The position numbers and the translations under genes are program-made. From NCBI RefSeq assembly GCF_009932555.1, contig NZ_BLJO01000010.1:247972-311971 (forward strand): a DNA stretch of 64,000 bases, read 5' to 3'. Positions 45,190 to 54,353 of this stretch are shown piece by piece. Each line of letters begins with the position of its first letter. Within the stretch, counting starts at the first letter, position 1. Below the pieces are notes generated by a model. The model saw only the letters and a program-made list of their open reading frames with translations. It did no database searches and was not told where the DNA came from. The stretch comes from Steroidobacter agaridevorans (GTDB lineage: Bacteria > Pseudomonadota > Gammaproteobacteria > Steroidobacterales > Steroidobacteraceae).

Positions 45190-46187
45190 CGTTCGACGAC
45201 CTCGCGCAGCACTTCGTCCACGCTTCGGCCGTCTGACTCGGCCTGATAATTGGTGAGCACGCGATGTCGCAGCACCGGCAGTGCGAGTGTTCGCAGATCG
45301 TCGTCGGTCACGTGGTAGCGCCCTTGCATCAACGCACGCGCCTTGGCGGCGAGGCACAGGAACTGGGTCGCGCGGACGCTGGCGCCATAACGAACATAGC
45401 GGCGCACCGATTCGGGCGCGCTTGCTTCCCGAGGACGCGTGGATCGGATCAATTCCACCGCTTTCCGGCGCACTTCGGTGGACAGCGGCACCTGTCGCAC
45501 CAGCCATTGGAATTTCACGATCTCCTCGGCACTGGTACACGAGCGCAACTGCGGTCCTTCCACTCGCGACGTGTTGCGGTCGACAACTTCCATTTCGTCC
45601 TCGGCGCTCAGGTAGTCGAGCAGCACATTGAACAGGAAGCGATCGAGCTGGGCTTCCGGCAATGGATAGGTGCCTTCCAACTCGATGGGGTTCTGGGTCG
45701 CCAGCACGAAGAACGGCTCACTGAGCGTATGCGTCGTGCCGCGCACGGTCACCGAATGTTCCTGCATGGCTTCCAGCAACGCCGCCTGCGTCTTCGGCGG
45801 CGTGCGATTCACTTCGTCGGCCAGCAGCACGTTCGCGAACAAGGGACCGGGCACGAACGTCCAACGGCGATGGCCCGTGGTGATGTCCTCTTCGATGATG
45901 TCGGTGCCGGTCACGTCGGTGGGCATCAGGTCCGGCGTGAACTGAATGCGCTTGAATGACAGGCCCAGCGCCGTGGCCAGCGTCTTCACGAGCAGCGTCT
46001 TGGCTGTGCCCGGCATGCCGGTAATCAAACAATGACCGCCGACCAGTAGCGTCAACAGCAAGTAGTCGATGACTTCGTCCTGGCCGACGATGACGCGGCG
46101 GACCTGGTCGCGGATCGCACCGATGCGATCGCGGAAGAGATTCACCAGCGCGGCGGTTTCCTGCTCGGTCGCGACGACGTCACTCAT
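45186..46187 (-). CDS. MoxR-family AAA+ ATPase
   Basis: 333 residues. Walker A is GMPGTAKTLLVKTLA, Walker B LLADEVNRTPPKTQAALLEAMQE, with sensor FVLATQNPIELEGTYPLPEAQ and arginine region LDRFLF, all typical MoxR. These ATPases act as chaperone-like remodelling enzymes for VWA-domain partner proteins, which are encoded on both sides here. It starts one base inside the stop of the TPR/protease gene (TAATG) and its own stop overlaps DUF58. Cytoplasmic. Confidence 0.95.
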   Translation of the reverse strand: MSDVVATEQETAALVNLFRDRIGAIRDQVRRVIVGQDEVIDYLLLTLLVGGHCLITGMPGTAKTLLVKTLATALGLSFKRIQFTPDLMPTDVTGTDIIEEDITTGHRRWTFVPGPLFANVLLADEVNRTPPKTQAALLEAMQEHSVTVRGTTHTLSEPFFVLATQNPIELEGTYPLPEAQLDRFLFNVLLDYLSAEDEMEVVDRNTSRVEGPQLRSCTSAEEIVKFQWLVRQVPLSTEVRRKAVELIRSTRPREASAPESVRRYVRYGASVRATQFLCLAAKARALMQGRYHVTDDDLRTLALPVLRHRVLTNYQAESDGRSVDEVLREVVER

Positions 46188-48442
46188 TAACTACGCTCCT
46201 CGATCATTTTCAGCAGCAGGGCCTGCGCGGGCTTGAAGTGTGGCGCCGTGGCGAGCGCGTCCAGCAGATGACGACGACTGCCCATTTTGTCGCCCATCTC
46301 ACGCAAGGCGCGCGCCATTCCGTAGTGAGCTGGCGCTTGATCCAGCGTATTGAGCGCGAGCAGGGCTTGGAATTCACGCAACGCGTCTTCATTACGGCCT
46401 GCAGTCAACAAGCGCTCGCCGAGTTGTGCGTGCACCTCGGCGTTCAGCGGATCGGAATAGTTGAGCGACACCATCAAGTTGGTGGCGTCCTGGGTGCGGC
46501 CGGCTTCATCGAGCCAGCGAGCCAGCTCGCGCAGCGCAGTCGGATCCCAACCGCCGGCGCGGCGATAATCTTCCAAGGCCACGATCGCATCGGAGCGGCG
46601 ATTCAACTTGTCGAGCGCCTTGGCCAGCATCAAGTGCGCGCTGTCTCCGCCGACGTGCTCCGGATACAGCGCGACCGCACGGCGCGCCGGTTCAACCGCA
46701 TCGGCCCAACGCTCCTTTTGAATCGCCTGACGCGCGGCCTGCATTTGCCGCTGCCAGTCTTCGAAGTTCGCCAGCACGTTCGCGAAGCGGGTCCGCACGA
46801 ACGTATCGAACTCCTTGTCGAAAGCGGCCGGCGCGATCTTGAACGTGGCTTCGATGGCCTGCGCCGTCGTGCGCTTGCCGTCGAACTGCCGGAGCAGCAC
46901 GCCTAGCTGCTCGAAGCCCCAGCGCTGCTCGATGAACAGGCACACCAGGCCCGACTGCATGTACGACACCTGCACCTGGCCCGGGTAACTCGGGCGAATG
47001 AAGCCGGAATCCAGATCGGCGACCGGCAGGAATTGTTTCTTTTCGAGCGCGTTGATGGCTTCGGGCGTCACCGCCACGCCGGGCGTCGGGCCGGTGCGCC
47101 ACTCCTCGAACACCGAGATGCCTTCGCTCAACCAGCGCGGCACGTAATGATCGGTGACTTCCAGGGTAAACACGTGCGCCATCTCGTGCCACAGCGTGCT
47201 GCCCCAGTGAAACTCGCTGGTCGGGCGGCTGGACGGACTGTCCATGGCGACGACATAGCCAAACGTGACACCGAGCAGGCCGATGCCAGGCAACGCAGCC
47301 ACGCGCACGGCGAAGTCGTCATGGTCCGGATATAGCTCGACGGTGATGGGCTCGCGCGGCTTGAAACCGTAACGCTGCGAAAAACTTTGGATGCTGCGAC
47401 TGGTGAGATCGAGCACATACGGCCGCAGCACGTCGGACTCTTTCTTATGCAGGCGCAACTGGACTTGATAAGTGTCCTGGCCGATCACGACCGGATCTTC
47501 GCTGATCGAGAATTCGTCGATACGATCCAACAGACGCAGCGAGTTCACCGTCGTCGGGCTGTAGGGATCGCCGGAGTACGCGGCCTGCAGATGGGTGCGG
47601 GCTTCATTGACGTTGCCGAGTCGCAGCAGGTTTGAGCCGAGCTCGGCGTGCGCGCCCCACAGATCCGGTTGTACTTCGACCGCCCGGCGCAGCAGCACGG
47701 TCGCTTCTTTATAACGACGGCGCATGATCTCGAAGTGCGCCAGCTGCTGATACATCGCGCCGTAGCGAGGGTTGTAATCGAGGATGCGCTTGATCCACTG
47801 ATCAGGATTATTGCCGCGAGCCATCTCCAACGACGCGCGCAGCGTGTAAACCTCGAGTGGCGGCAGCTTCTCTTTGCTGACGACTCGCATGGCGCGGTCC
47901 AACGCCTTGTCCGCGTCGTCGAGCTGGCCTTCTTCGAGATCCATCGACGCAGTGAGCAGGTGGGCCTCGATCAGATCGGCGTCCTGCTTCAAGGCGTCCT
48001 CGACCAATGGCCGTGCCTGTCCTTCGAAGCGCTCGGCATACACGCTCGCGAGACCGAGTTTGGCGTGCACATCGTTGGGGAACACCTTCAACGCTTCGCC
48101 GAACAGTTCGACGGCGTCGGAGTACTGGTGCGTCTGCAGATACAGTCGCGCCCATCGAACGCGCGGCTGCACGGCACGCTCGTTGTTCTGCACGGTGTCG
48201 CGGAAAATTCGATTGGCGCGCTGAATATCACCCACAGCCCAAGCCGCCTCGGCTTGCACGATGGGCGTCGGCGACTCCAACAATTTCGCGTAACAGGTGC
48301 GTGCCTGCTCGCTCCGCCCGTGATAGCGATGCTCGTCACAAGGCCGCAGCTCGACCGCGCGGCGCGGATCGTAATCGATGGACTGCGCGCCCACCGTCGC
48401 GGCGAACAGCAACAACACCAAAGTGGCAGTGCGGGTCATCAT
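46187..48442 (-). CDS. Secreted TPR protein with gluzincin peptidase domain
   Basis: 751 residues: a signal peptide (MTRTATLVLLLFAATVGAQS), TPR-type helical repeats over about 40-290, a peptidase-MA-like domain, then further TPR repeats to the end. The peptidase motif is HEMAH at about residues 419-423, with the third zinc ligand Glu expected in WLSEGISVFEEW. It should be a zinc metalloprotease in the periplasm or anchored outside. The stop is shared with the MoxR start (TAATG) and the start overlaps the stop of the caspase-like gene (ATGA). A peptidase inside a MoxR/VWA operon is unusual. Confidence 0.87.
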   Translation of the reverse strand: MMTRTATLVLLLFAATVGAQSIDYDPRRAVELRPCDEHRYHGRSEQARTCYAKLLESPTPIVQAEAAWAVGDIQRANRIFRDTVQNNERAVQPRVRWARLYLQTHQYSDAVELFGEALKVFPNDVHAKLGLASVYAERFEGQARPLVEDALKQDADLIEAHLLTASMDLEEGQLDDADKALDRAMRVVSKEKLPPLEVYTLRASLEMARGNNPDQWIKRILDYNPRYGAMYQQLAHFEIMRRRYKEATVLLRRAVEVQPDLWGAHAELGSNLLRLGNVNEARTHLQAAYSGDPYSPTTVNSLRLLDRIDEFSISEDPVVIGQDTYQVQLRLHKKESDVLRPYVLDLTSRSIQSFSQRYGFKPREPITVELYPDHDDFAVRVAALPGIGLLGVTFGYVVAMDSPSSRPTSEFHWGSTLWHEMAHVFTLEVTDHYVPRWLSEGISVFEEWRTGPTPGVAVTPEAINALEKKQFLPVADLDSGFIRPSYPGQVQVSYMQSGLVCLFIEQRWGFEQLGVLLRQFDGKRTTAQAIEATFKIAPAAFDKEFDTFVRTRFANVLANFEDWQRQMQAARQAIQKERWADAVEPARRAVALYPEHVGGDSAHLMLAKALDKLNRRSDAIVALEDYRRAGGWDPTALRELARWLDEAGRTQDATNLMVSLNYSDPLNAEVHAQLGERLLTAGRNEDALREFQALLALNTLDQAPAHYGMARALREMGDKMGSRRHLLDALATAPHFKPAQALLLKMIEERS

Positions 48443-49353
48443 GGCGTCGCGCCTCCACCGGCTTTGGCATCGATTTCCTTTTGGAGCAGCGCCAGGCGCA
48501 CCAGCACTTCTTCGAGCTGGTCGTAATACTGAGTATCCGGCAGCGAGGCTTTTTGTTCCTTCACGCGGTTCAGATCCAGCTCGATCGCGCCTCGTTGTGA
48601 CAACAAGGCTGCGACTTCGGGATTGTCCGGCATCACCTCGCCGGCGCCGAGGCGGGCGAGGGTGAAGCGGCCGGCGTCGTTACCTTCCATACGGGCGTGC
48701 TCGGTCGCCATCGAGGTCTCGGCTTTGAAGGCGGCCGCGATCTGGTTGGTCGCGAAGGCATAGGCCTCGGCCGCAGTGACGATCTGGTCTTTGTTGGTGT
48801 CCGCCGCTTCCGACGCGACGGCCTGGGCCCAGAATTGAGCAAAGCGCGTCGCCGTCTTTTCGCCGCCGTTCTTCGTGGCGGTGATCACGACACGCCTGGG
48901 CTTTTGCCAGCGTTCGATCACAGCGCCGCTGGCGCTGGTCGCATTGATGATCAGCTGATCGCGGGCCGGCAGCTCATCGAACAGGCGCGCGAGCTCGCTG
49001 TCGGTGAGATCGGGACCGGGCAGATTGAATCGATAGTTCTCGCCGTCGTAACTGCCATGACCGATGAGCACGATCACGGCCGAGTCGTTGGCATTCATCC
49101 GCGCGGCGAGCGTTTTGATGTCGCGCTTCACAGCGTCCGCCCGGGCAGCATCGCCGCTCAGTGAAATGACATTTGCGGTGCTGCCGGCTGCTTTCTCGGC
49201 GGCGCTTGCCACCGCGGCGGCATGTTCGCGAAATCTTTGTTCGTAGCCGGGCTCGCCGCCCAAGCCGGCGACAACGAAGGTGTAGGTGGCTGCGGACGCG
49301 GGCAAGGCACATGCCGTTGCCAGTAATGCGGCGATAAGATGCGCTTTGTTCAC
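48439..49353 (-). CDS. Caspase/C13-like exported protein, catalytic Cys missing
   Basis: 304 residues with a signal peptide ending at LPASA. The fold matches bacterial C13/caspase-like peptidases: VLIGHGSYDGENYRFN carries the catalytic-type His, and DQLIINATSASGAVIERW is where the family has a Cys before SG, here Thr/Ala instead. It then has DTNKDQIVTAAE, an EF-hand-like calcium loop also seen in active relatives. It is probably an inactive ligand-binding or scaffold form, or uses another nucleophile. GTG 49353 overlaps the upstream stop (GTGA); a longer frame to 49434 lies inside the neighbour. Followed by the TPR/protease gene with ATGA overlap. Confidence 0.78.
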   Translation of the reverse strand: MNKAHLIAALLATACALPASAATYTFVVAGLGGEPGYEQRFREHAAAVASAAEKAAGSTANVISLSGDAARADAVKRDIKTLAARMNANDSAVIVLIGHGSYDGENYRFNLPGPDLTDSELARLFDELPARDQLIINATSASGAVIERWQKPRRVVITATKNGGEKTATRFAQFWAQAVASEAADTNKDQIVTAAEAYAFATNQIAAAFKAETSMATEHARMEGNDAGRFTLARLGAGEVMPDNPEVAALLSQRGAIELDLNRVKEQKASLPDTQYYDQLEEVLVRLALLQKEIDAKAGGGATP

Positions 49354-51590
49354 AGCCGCCCCCACCGTAGTCGGAGCAACCACTCGCCCAGCTTCAGTGC
49401 GAGCAGCACGATGAACACGATGGGCAGATTCCAAAGGTCCAGCGTCTGTCGTTCGACGATGCCGGCCTTGGAATAAGGAATGGCTCCAACCATGGTATCC
49501 AGCTCGCGCAACGGCCAGTAACGTCCGCCAGTGACGTTCGCAATACGTTCCAGCAGATCGCGATGCTGATAAGTCGCGAAGTGCTCGGCCACACCGTCGT
49601 TACGCAGTACGTGCGTGACGGCCGACCCGACTTCTTTATCTCCTGAGCGTGCGGTCATCTCGATCCGATACAGGCCGGCGGACGCGGCATCGAGGGTCGC
49701 GGTGTAGCGGCCATCGCTCTGCCCGGAGGGTTGCATGGTCTGCTTGAACGGCGCGTCGCGTTCAGGCGCCACCTGTAATTCGACCGTAGCATCGCTGATG
49801 GGTTCGAAGCGCTCGTCGCGGACTTCCGCTTCGAGCCGCACGGTGCGTTCGTCCTCATAAACGGTGCGCTCGCCGTTCACGATGACCCGCGCCGGCGCCG
49901 TCGACGAAATGGCATGCAGCAGCTGGCGCCAGAACATTTCGTGACTCTGATCGTCGGACGGCATGCGCATCTGCCAGCGCAGGGTGCTGGCCGTCGCCAG
50001 CACATAAGTAGCACCGCGGCCGTAATGCTGCCAGACCAGCAAAGGTGCACGGCCTTGTTCACCATTCGCTTCCAGCAACACGATGGCGCCCGGCTTCAGC
50101 CGTCCCAGCGATTGATAATCGGCCAGCGGCGGCAGGCTTTTCCAGCGATCCAGATTCTTGCGGGGATCGACATCGAGTCGGGGAATCGGCGACTCGGCGC
50201 CGTACATCGTCAGCAGCGCTTGCCCGGGACGCTGCACGAATTGCGTGGGTTGCCGCCCGGTGAGTTGCACCGGCAGCGTTTGCGCCAGCGCCGCGTTCTG
50301 CCAGCCGCCGGCGGACAAGCCATAACGGCCGGCCAGCATCAGCACGGCGCCGCCGCGCTTGTCGACGAACTCCTTTAATAACCTGTGCTGCTCGGCGCGC
50401 AGCCCGGCTGCTTCGTAGCTGCCGATAATGACCGCGTCGTAACCGAACAATTCCGCTGGATCGGACGGGAAGCCGTCGACGAGCTCGTCCGGCGTGTTCA
50501 CGCCTTGGCGATAATGTTTATTCGGCGTGGTGCGGACGATACTGGCGACGCGTAAGGCGCGATCGCGATCGACCGCCCGGCGCAGAAACTTATATTCCCA
50601 GCGCGGCTCGCCCTCGACGTACAGAATGCCGCGCCGGGCGGCGGGCACATTCACTACTCGAGTGCGCGAGTTGTTGATTACGTTGCGCTCGCCATCCAGC
50701 GGATCGAGCACGAAGCGCAATTCGTGCGTGCCTGCCTGACCGGCGGGCAAATCCAAGGCAAGCTGAGTGGTGGCCGCATCGGGCCGTAGTTTGATGTCGC
50801 GCGCAGCGACCAGATTGTCACGATCGTAAACGCGCAGACGCGCTTGGGACGCACCGTTGTGACGAATGCCGATCTGCGCATCGATGGTCGAGCCCGCGGG
50901 CGCCGACCCTGCAACCTCGACACGCTCCAGCTCGAGATCGTCGCTCACCCGCTCGGGACCGAGACCGACGGTATGAACGGGCACGCCATAGGAGGCGATC
51001 TCAGCGAGACGCTCTTCGCTCAGCGTGTCGCCATTTTCCGCGCCGTCGCTGAACAAGATGACGCCGGCAAGGGGCGCGCTGCCTGCACTTTGCAACACTT
51101 GATGGAGCGCGTCGCCGATGCGTGTCTGCCGGCCGGGCGGCGGCATGGCGTCGAGGGTGTTCAGCGGCGTCGTGGTTTGCGCGAATCCGAACAAGCGCAC
51201 GGCGAAGGTTTTTTCCAGTCGTTGCAGCGTGCCGTTCTGCAAGGCGGTGGCAACTTCTTGAAGCCGGGATTGCCCGGCATCGCCGTACGCCATGCTGGCG
51301 GAAGCGTCGACGGCGACGGCGAGTTCATTCTCGCGATCGCGCACTCGCTCGACATTCAGCACTGGACGCCACAACAGGCAGAGGATCAGCGCGAGCAGCA
51401 GGGTTTGCAGAACGCCGACCGGCGCCAGCATTCGCCAGCCGAGCGCACGCCGTCGCCAGAGCGAGAACGCCACCACCGCCGCGGCCGCCAAAATCAAAGT
51501 AATGAGCAGCCCTATCGGCCAGGCGCTCGCAAATGCAAACGTGCCGGTTCGATACGCCCAAAGGGGATGAGTGAAGAGCCGCTCGAACAC
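49350..51590 (-). CDS. Membrane VWA / amidotransferase-fold protein
   Basis: 746 residues, first gene of the leftward operon. Two membrane helices near the N-terminus (LLITLILAAAAVVAFSLW and VLQTLLLALILCLLWRPVL) are followed by a VWA domain with DASAS MIDAS (LAVAVDASASMAYG) and DGAENGDT. Then come a CARDB-like beta region, a class-I amidotransferase-fold region from about 330 (ILYVEGEPRWEYKFL, FGYDAVIIGSYEAAG, GGAVLMLAGRYGLS), and a C-terminal membrane helix (VFIVLLALKLGEWLL). No amidotransferase Cys triad was seen, so the domain is probably structural. Start GTG 51590 has no clear ribosome site; 147 bases separate it from the divergent encapsulin genes. Confidence 0.83.
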   Translation of the reverse strand: MFERLFTHPLWAYRTGTFAFASAWPIGLLITLILAAAAVVAFSLWRRRALGWRMLAPVGVLQTLLLALILCLLWRPVLNVERVRDRENELAVAVDASASMAYGDAGQSRLQEVATALQNGTLQRLEKTFAVRLFGFAQTTTPLNTLDAMPPPGRQTRIGDALHQVLQSAGSAPLAGVILFSDGAENGDTLSEERLAEIASYGVPVHTVGLGPERVSDDLELERVEVAGSAPAGSTIDAQIGIRHNGASQARLRVYDRDNLVAARDIKLRPDAATTQLALDLPAGQAGTHELRFVLDPLDGERNVINNSRTRVVNVPAARRGILYVEGEPRWEYKFLRRAVDRDRALRVASIVRTTPNKHYRQGVNTPDELVDGFPSDPAELFGYDAVIIGSYEAAGLRAEQHRLLKEFVDKRGGAVLMLAGRYGLSAGGWQNAALAQTLPVQLTGRQPTQFVQRPGQALLTMYGAESPIPRLDVDPRKNLDRWKSLPPLADYQSLGRLKPGAIVLLEANGEQGRAPLLVWQHYGRGATYVLATASTLRWQMRMPSDDQSHEMFWRQLLHAISSTAPARVIVNGERTVYEDERTVRLEAEVRDERFEPISDATVELQVAPERDAPFKQTMQPSGQSDGRYTATLDAASAGLYRIEMTARSGDKEVGSAVTHVLRNDGVAEHFATYQHRDLLERIANVTGGRYWPLRELDTMVGAIPYSKAGIVERQTLDLWNLPIVFIVLLALKLGEWLLRLRWGRL

Positions 51591-51737
51591 CGGTCAGTAA
51601 TAGTAGATGCGCCGCCCCAAACGCAAGCCACAATCCTGCTGAAATCGTGAAGAAGCGGTTACCCGCAGTCGGAACCGCAGGCGGCTTCATGCGTACTGGT
51701 TTGACGTACCCAACAACCACTGCGCATTCATCTACCC

Positions 51738-52166
51738 ATGGCTAGCGAATCCTTGCATGAAAGCGCCAAGGCGCTGCGCCCGGAAACCATCGACCGGCAC
51801 CGCGCCGTGTCCTCGTTGATGGAAGAGCTCGAAGCGGTCGACTGGTACGACCAGCGCATCGACGCCGCCACCGACGAGGAGCTCAGGCGCATCCTGGCGC
51901 ACAACCGCGACGAGGAAAAAGAGCACGCCGCCATGGTGTTGGAGTGGCTGCGCCGTAAGGATCCGAAGCTCGACGAGCACTTGCGCACCTACCTGTTCAC
52001 GGAGAAGTCCGTGCTGGAGATCGAGGACGAGGCCGAACACGGTGGTGGCGACGGCAGCGAGGCGGGCGCCGCTGACGGGTGTCTTGGAATCGGCAGCCTG
52101 CGCGGTGAACAGCAGAACCCGATTCGCGAGCTGGCGCTGTTCGCCGGCACAGGAATCAAACCATGA
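51738..52166 (+). CDS. Encapsulated ferritin-like protein (encapsulin cargo)
   Basis: 142 residues of the EncFtn family. The ferroxidase residues are in SLMEELEAVDWYDQR (Glu 30) and DEEKEHAAMVLEWLRR (Glu 60, His 63), matching the pattern known for Rhodospirillum rubrum. After a Gly/Asp-rich linker, CLGIGSLRG (residues 115-123) is the encapsulin-targeting peptide. The protein then continues for another 19 residues (EQQNPIRELALFAGTGIKP), beyond the usual end near the targeting peptide. It oxidises Fe2+ for storage inside the encapsulin shell. The stop overlaps the encapsulin start (ATGA). No clear ribosome site precedes the ATG. Confidence 0.93.
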   Translation: MASESLHESAKALRPETIDRHRAVSSLMEELEAVDWYDQRIDAATDEELRRILAHNRDEEKEHAAMVLEWLRRKDPKLDEHLRTYLFTEKSVLEIEDEAEHGGGDGSEAGAADGCLGIGSLRGEQQNPIRELALFAGTGIKP

Positions 52167-52990
52167 ACGAGCTGTTGCGCAATCATGCCCCGATCTCCAC
52201 CGAAGCCTGGAAGGAGATCGACGCCGAGGCCAGCCGTACGCTGAAGACGCTGCTCGCCGCCCGCCGGCTGGTGGATTTCAAAGGTCCGCTCGGCTGGAAT
52301 TGCTCGTCGGTCTCGACGGGGCGCACCCACACCCTGTCGCCGTCCTTACAGGACGGCGTGGTGTCCAAGCTGCGGCTGTCGCTGCCGTTGATCGAGATCC
52401 GCATTCCGTTCGAAGTCGATCGCGAAGAGCTGGATGCGATCGGGCGCGGCGATACCAATCCCGACCTGGATTCGGTTCGCAACGCGGCTCGGGCAGCAGC
52501 GATCGCCGAAGATCGCGCCATCTTCCAGGGCTATAGCGCCGCGCACATCGAGGGCATCTTTCCCGCCGCCGGCGACCATGGCCTGACGATTCCCGAGGAT
52601 TTCGACGCATATCCCGACGTGGTCGCGGAAGCTACCCATCGATTGCGCAGCGAAGGCGTCAGCGGCCCCTATGGCATCGCGCTTGGACCGCGTTGTTACA
52701 CCGGCCTGACTAGAAGCACGCTGCGCGGCTATCCGATCATCAATCATGTGCGCGAACTGGTGGATGGACCTATCGTGTGGGCGCCAGCCGTCGATGGCGC
52801 CGTCGTGATGAGTCTGCGCGGCGGCGACTTCGAGCTGATCGTCGGACAGGATTTCTCGGTCGGCTATCTCGACCACACCAGTACCTCGGTACTGCTGTAT
52901 TTGCAGCAGAGCTTCACGTTCCGGGTGCTGTCGCCCGAAGCGGCGGTGCCGCTGACGCACGCCGCGGTGGATGTCACTCCCGCGAAATAA
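52163..52990 (+). CDS. Family 1 encapsulin shell protein
   Basis: 275 residues with the HK97-type encapsulin fold. Marks of family 1 include LRNHAPISTEAWKEID, AARRLVDFKGPLGW, the E-loop region near 60-75 (SLQDGVVSKLRLSLPLIEI), the P-domain AGDHGLTIPED and the C-terminal HTSTSVLLYLQQSFTFRV. Sixty or more copies self-assemble into an icosahedral nanocompartment that loads proteins carrying the targeting peptide, here the ferritin-like protein encoded immediately upstream. Coupled by a four-base overlap. Together they form an iron-storage compartment, probably protective against oxidative stress. Confidence 0.96.
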   Translation: MNELLRNHAPISTEAWKEIDAEASRTLKTLLAARRLVDFKGPLGWNCSSVSTGRTHTLSPSLQDGVVSKLRLSLPLIEIRIPFEVDREELDAIGRGDTNPDLDSVRNAARAAAIAEDRAIFQGYSAAHIEGIFPAAGDHGLTIPEDFDAYPDVVAEATHRLRSEGVSGPYGIALGPRCYTGLTRSTLRGYPIINHVRELVDGPIVWAPAVDGAVVMSLRGGDFELIVGQDFSVGYLDHTSTSVLLYLQQSFTFRVLSPEAAVPLTHAAVDVTPAK

Positions 52991-53221
52991 AATATTGACG
53001 GATTATTAACAAAGGGTGACTTAACCCATTGACCGCACTCTAATTGCGCGCGATTTGCCGGAGTTGCCTGCGTGTGGGGCGACTGTTACCGCTGCCAGCC
53101 GCTGATTGTCGCCGGCGGCCAGGGAATTCGCGGGTTCTGAGACACGGCACAGTACTTGCTGTCATGAAGGCGTGACATCCTGTCTCGCCCTGACCTGCCG
53201 CCGTTTCGCGGCTCGCGACCA

Positions 53222-54109
53222 ATGCGCCTGCCCTCGCTGAAGTTTCTCAAGACCTTTCAAGTCGCCGCGACGCGCCTGAGCTTCAAGGCTGCCGCCGAGG
53301 AGCTGTGCATTACGCCGTCCGCGGTCAGTCACCAGATCAAGGGACTGGAGGAGCAACTCGGCGTCGCACTGTTCGAGCGCGGGCCGAGCTCGTTGACGCT
53401 CACCGAAGCCGGCGAGAGTTATTTGCAGCACCTGGAGACGGTGTTCGCCCGGCTCGAAGCCGTCACCGAGCAGTTGCGCATCCGTTACGGCCGCGACGTG
53501 GTCCGTCTGCACATCCCGCCGTTCTTCGCGACCGAAATGTTGTTGCCGCGCCTGCCGTCGTTTCTGGAAGTGCGACCGGAAACCGACGTGCACATCAATA
53601 CGGTGGCGGGCACGTTGGATTCGCATCCGGCCGAGGCGGATCTGTCCATTGTCGTGGATACGTTGCCCGAAGAGCTGCACGATCACGACTGTCACAAGCT
53701 GTTCTCGCAAACCTTCGTGCCGGCCTGCTCGCCGACGTTGCTGCAACGTCTGCCGATCGATTCGGTGCAGGACCTGAACAAACATACGTTGATCATTCAC
53801 GAAGCGCGTCGCGATAGCTGGCAGCGCTGGGCGCAGACGCTCGGCATCGATCTGCGGCCCAAGAGCATCGTGCGCTTCGATTCCATGAATACCGCAGCGG
53901 AAGCGGCCGAGCACGGCGTGGGTGTCGCGCTCGTTTCGACGCGTCTCGGCAACGAGCGCTTCGCGCAGGGCTCGCTGGTGAAACTGTTCGATCGCGAGCT
54001 CGAGACCGGCGAAAGTTATTTTTTGATCCTGCGCAAGGAAGACGCTGCGCGACCCAATGTCAAAGCGCTCACCGAATGGCTGATCGAAGAATTCAGCATC
54101 GCGGCGTGA
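53222..54109 (+). CDS. LysR-family regulator, GcvA-like
   Basis: 295 residues. The helix-turn-helix reads FLKTFQVAATRLSFKAAAEE followed by LCITPSAVSHQIKGLEEQLG, the GcvA/AmpR subgroup form. The effector domain from about residue 92 has VVRLHIPPFFATEMLLPRL and the hinge-lobe segments typical of the group. It is downstream of the encapsulin genes by 231 bases, in the same direction but with its own promoter space. Possible targets are unknown; the closeness to encapsulin suggests but does not show a link. Confidence 0.93.
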   Translation: MRLPSLKFLKTFQVAATRLSFKAAAEELCITPSAVSHQIKGLEEQLGVALFERGPSSLTLTEAGESYLQHLETVFARLEAVTEQLRIRYGRDVVRLHIPPFFATEMLLPRLPSFLEVRPETDVHINTVAGTLDSHPAEADLSIVVDTLPEELHDHDCHKLFSQTFVPACSPTLLQRLPIDSVQDLNKHTLIIHEARRDSWQRWAQTLGIDLRPKSIVRFDSMNTAAEAAEHGVGVALVSTRLGNERFAQGSLVKLFDRELETGESYFLILRKEDAARPNVKALTEWLIEEFSIAA

Positions 54110-54353
54110 TCCAGCGCGCGCTTTAACGCAAAGAAATCCAGGGGCGAGTTTGTTTTTTATCCGCGGCGGCAGCGGAGGCCGGCGCGCGCCCGTTTGTTTC
54201 TATTTTGTTTCGCGTCAGGGATTGCCTGCATGAGCGCGTTTGGGGCCAGCATGAAATCTTCTCGTTTGTCGGCGCGGCTCGCCGGCCCTAGATTGGCCCC
54301 ATTCCATAAAGAAACGTTCCAGGGGATTAATTAACACCTTTGGAGTTACTTCG

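Noticed and set aside
51701-51730. TTGACG as a -35 box for the encapsulin operon
   Set aside because: No acceptable -10 element at 16-18 bases (GCATTC or CATTCA only), and it would place transcription start almost on the ATG.
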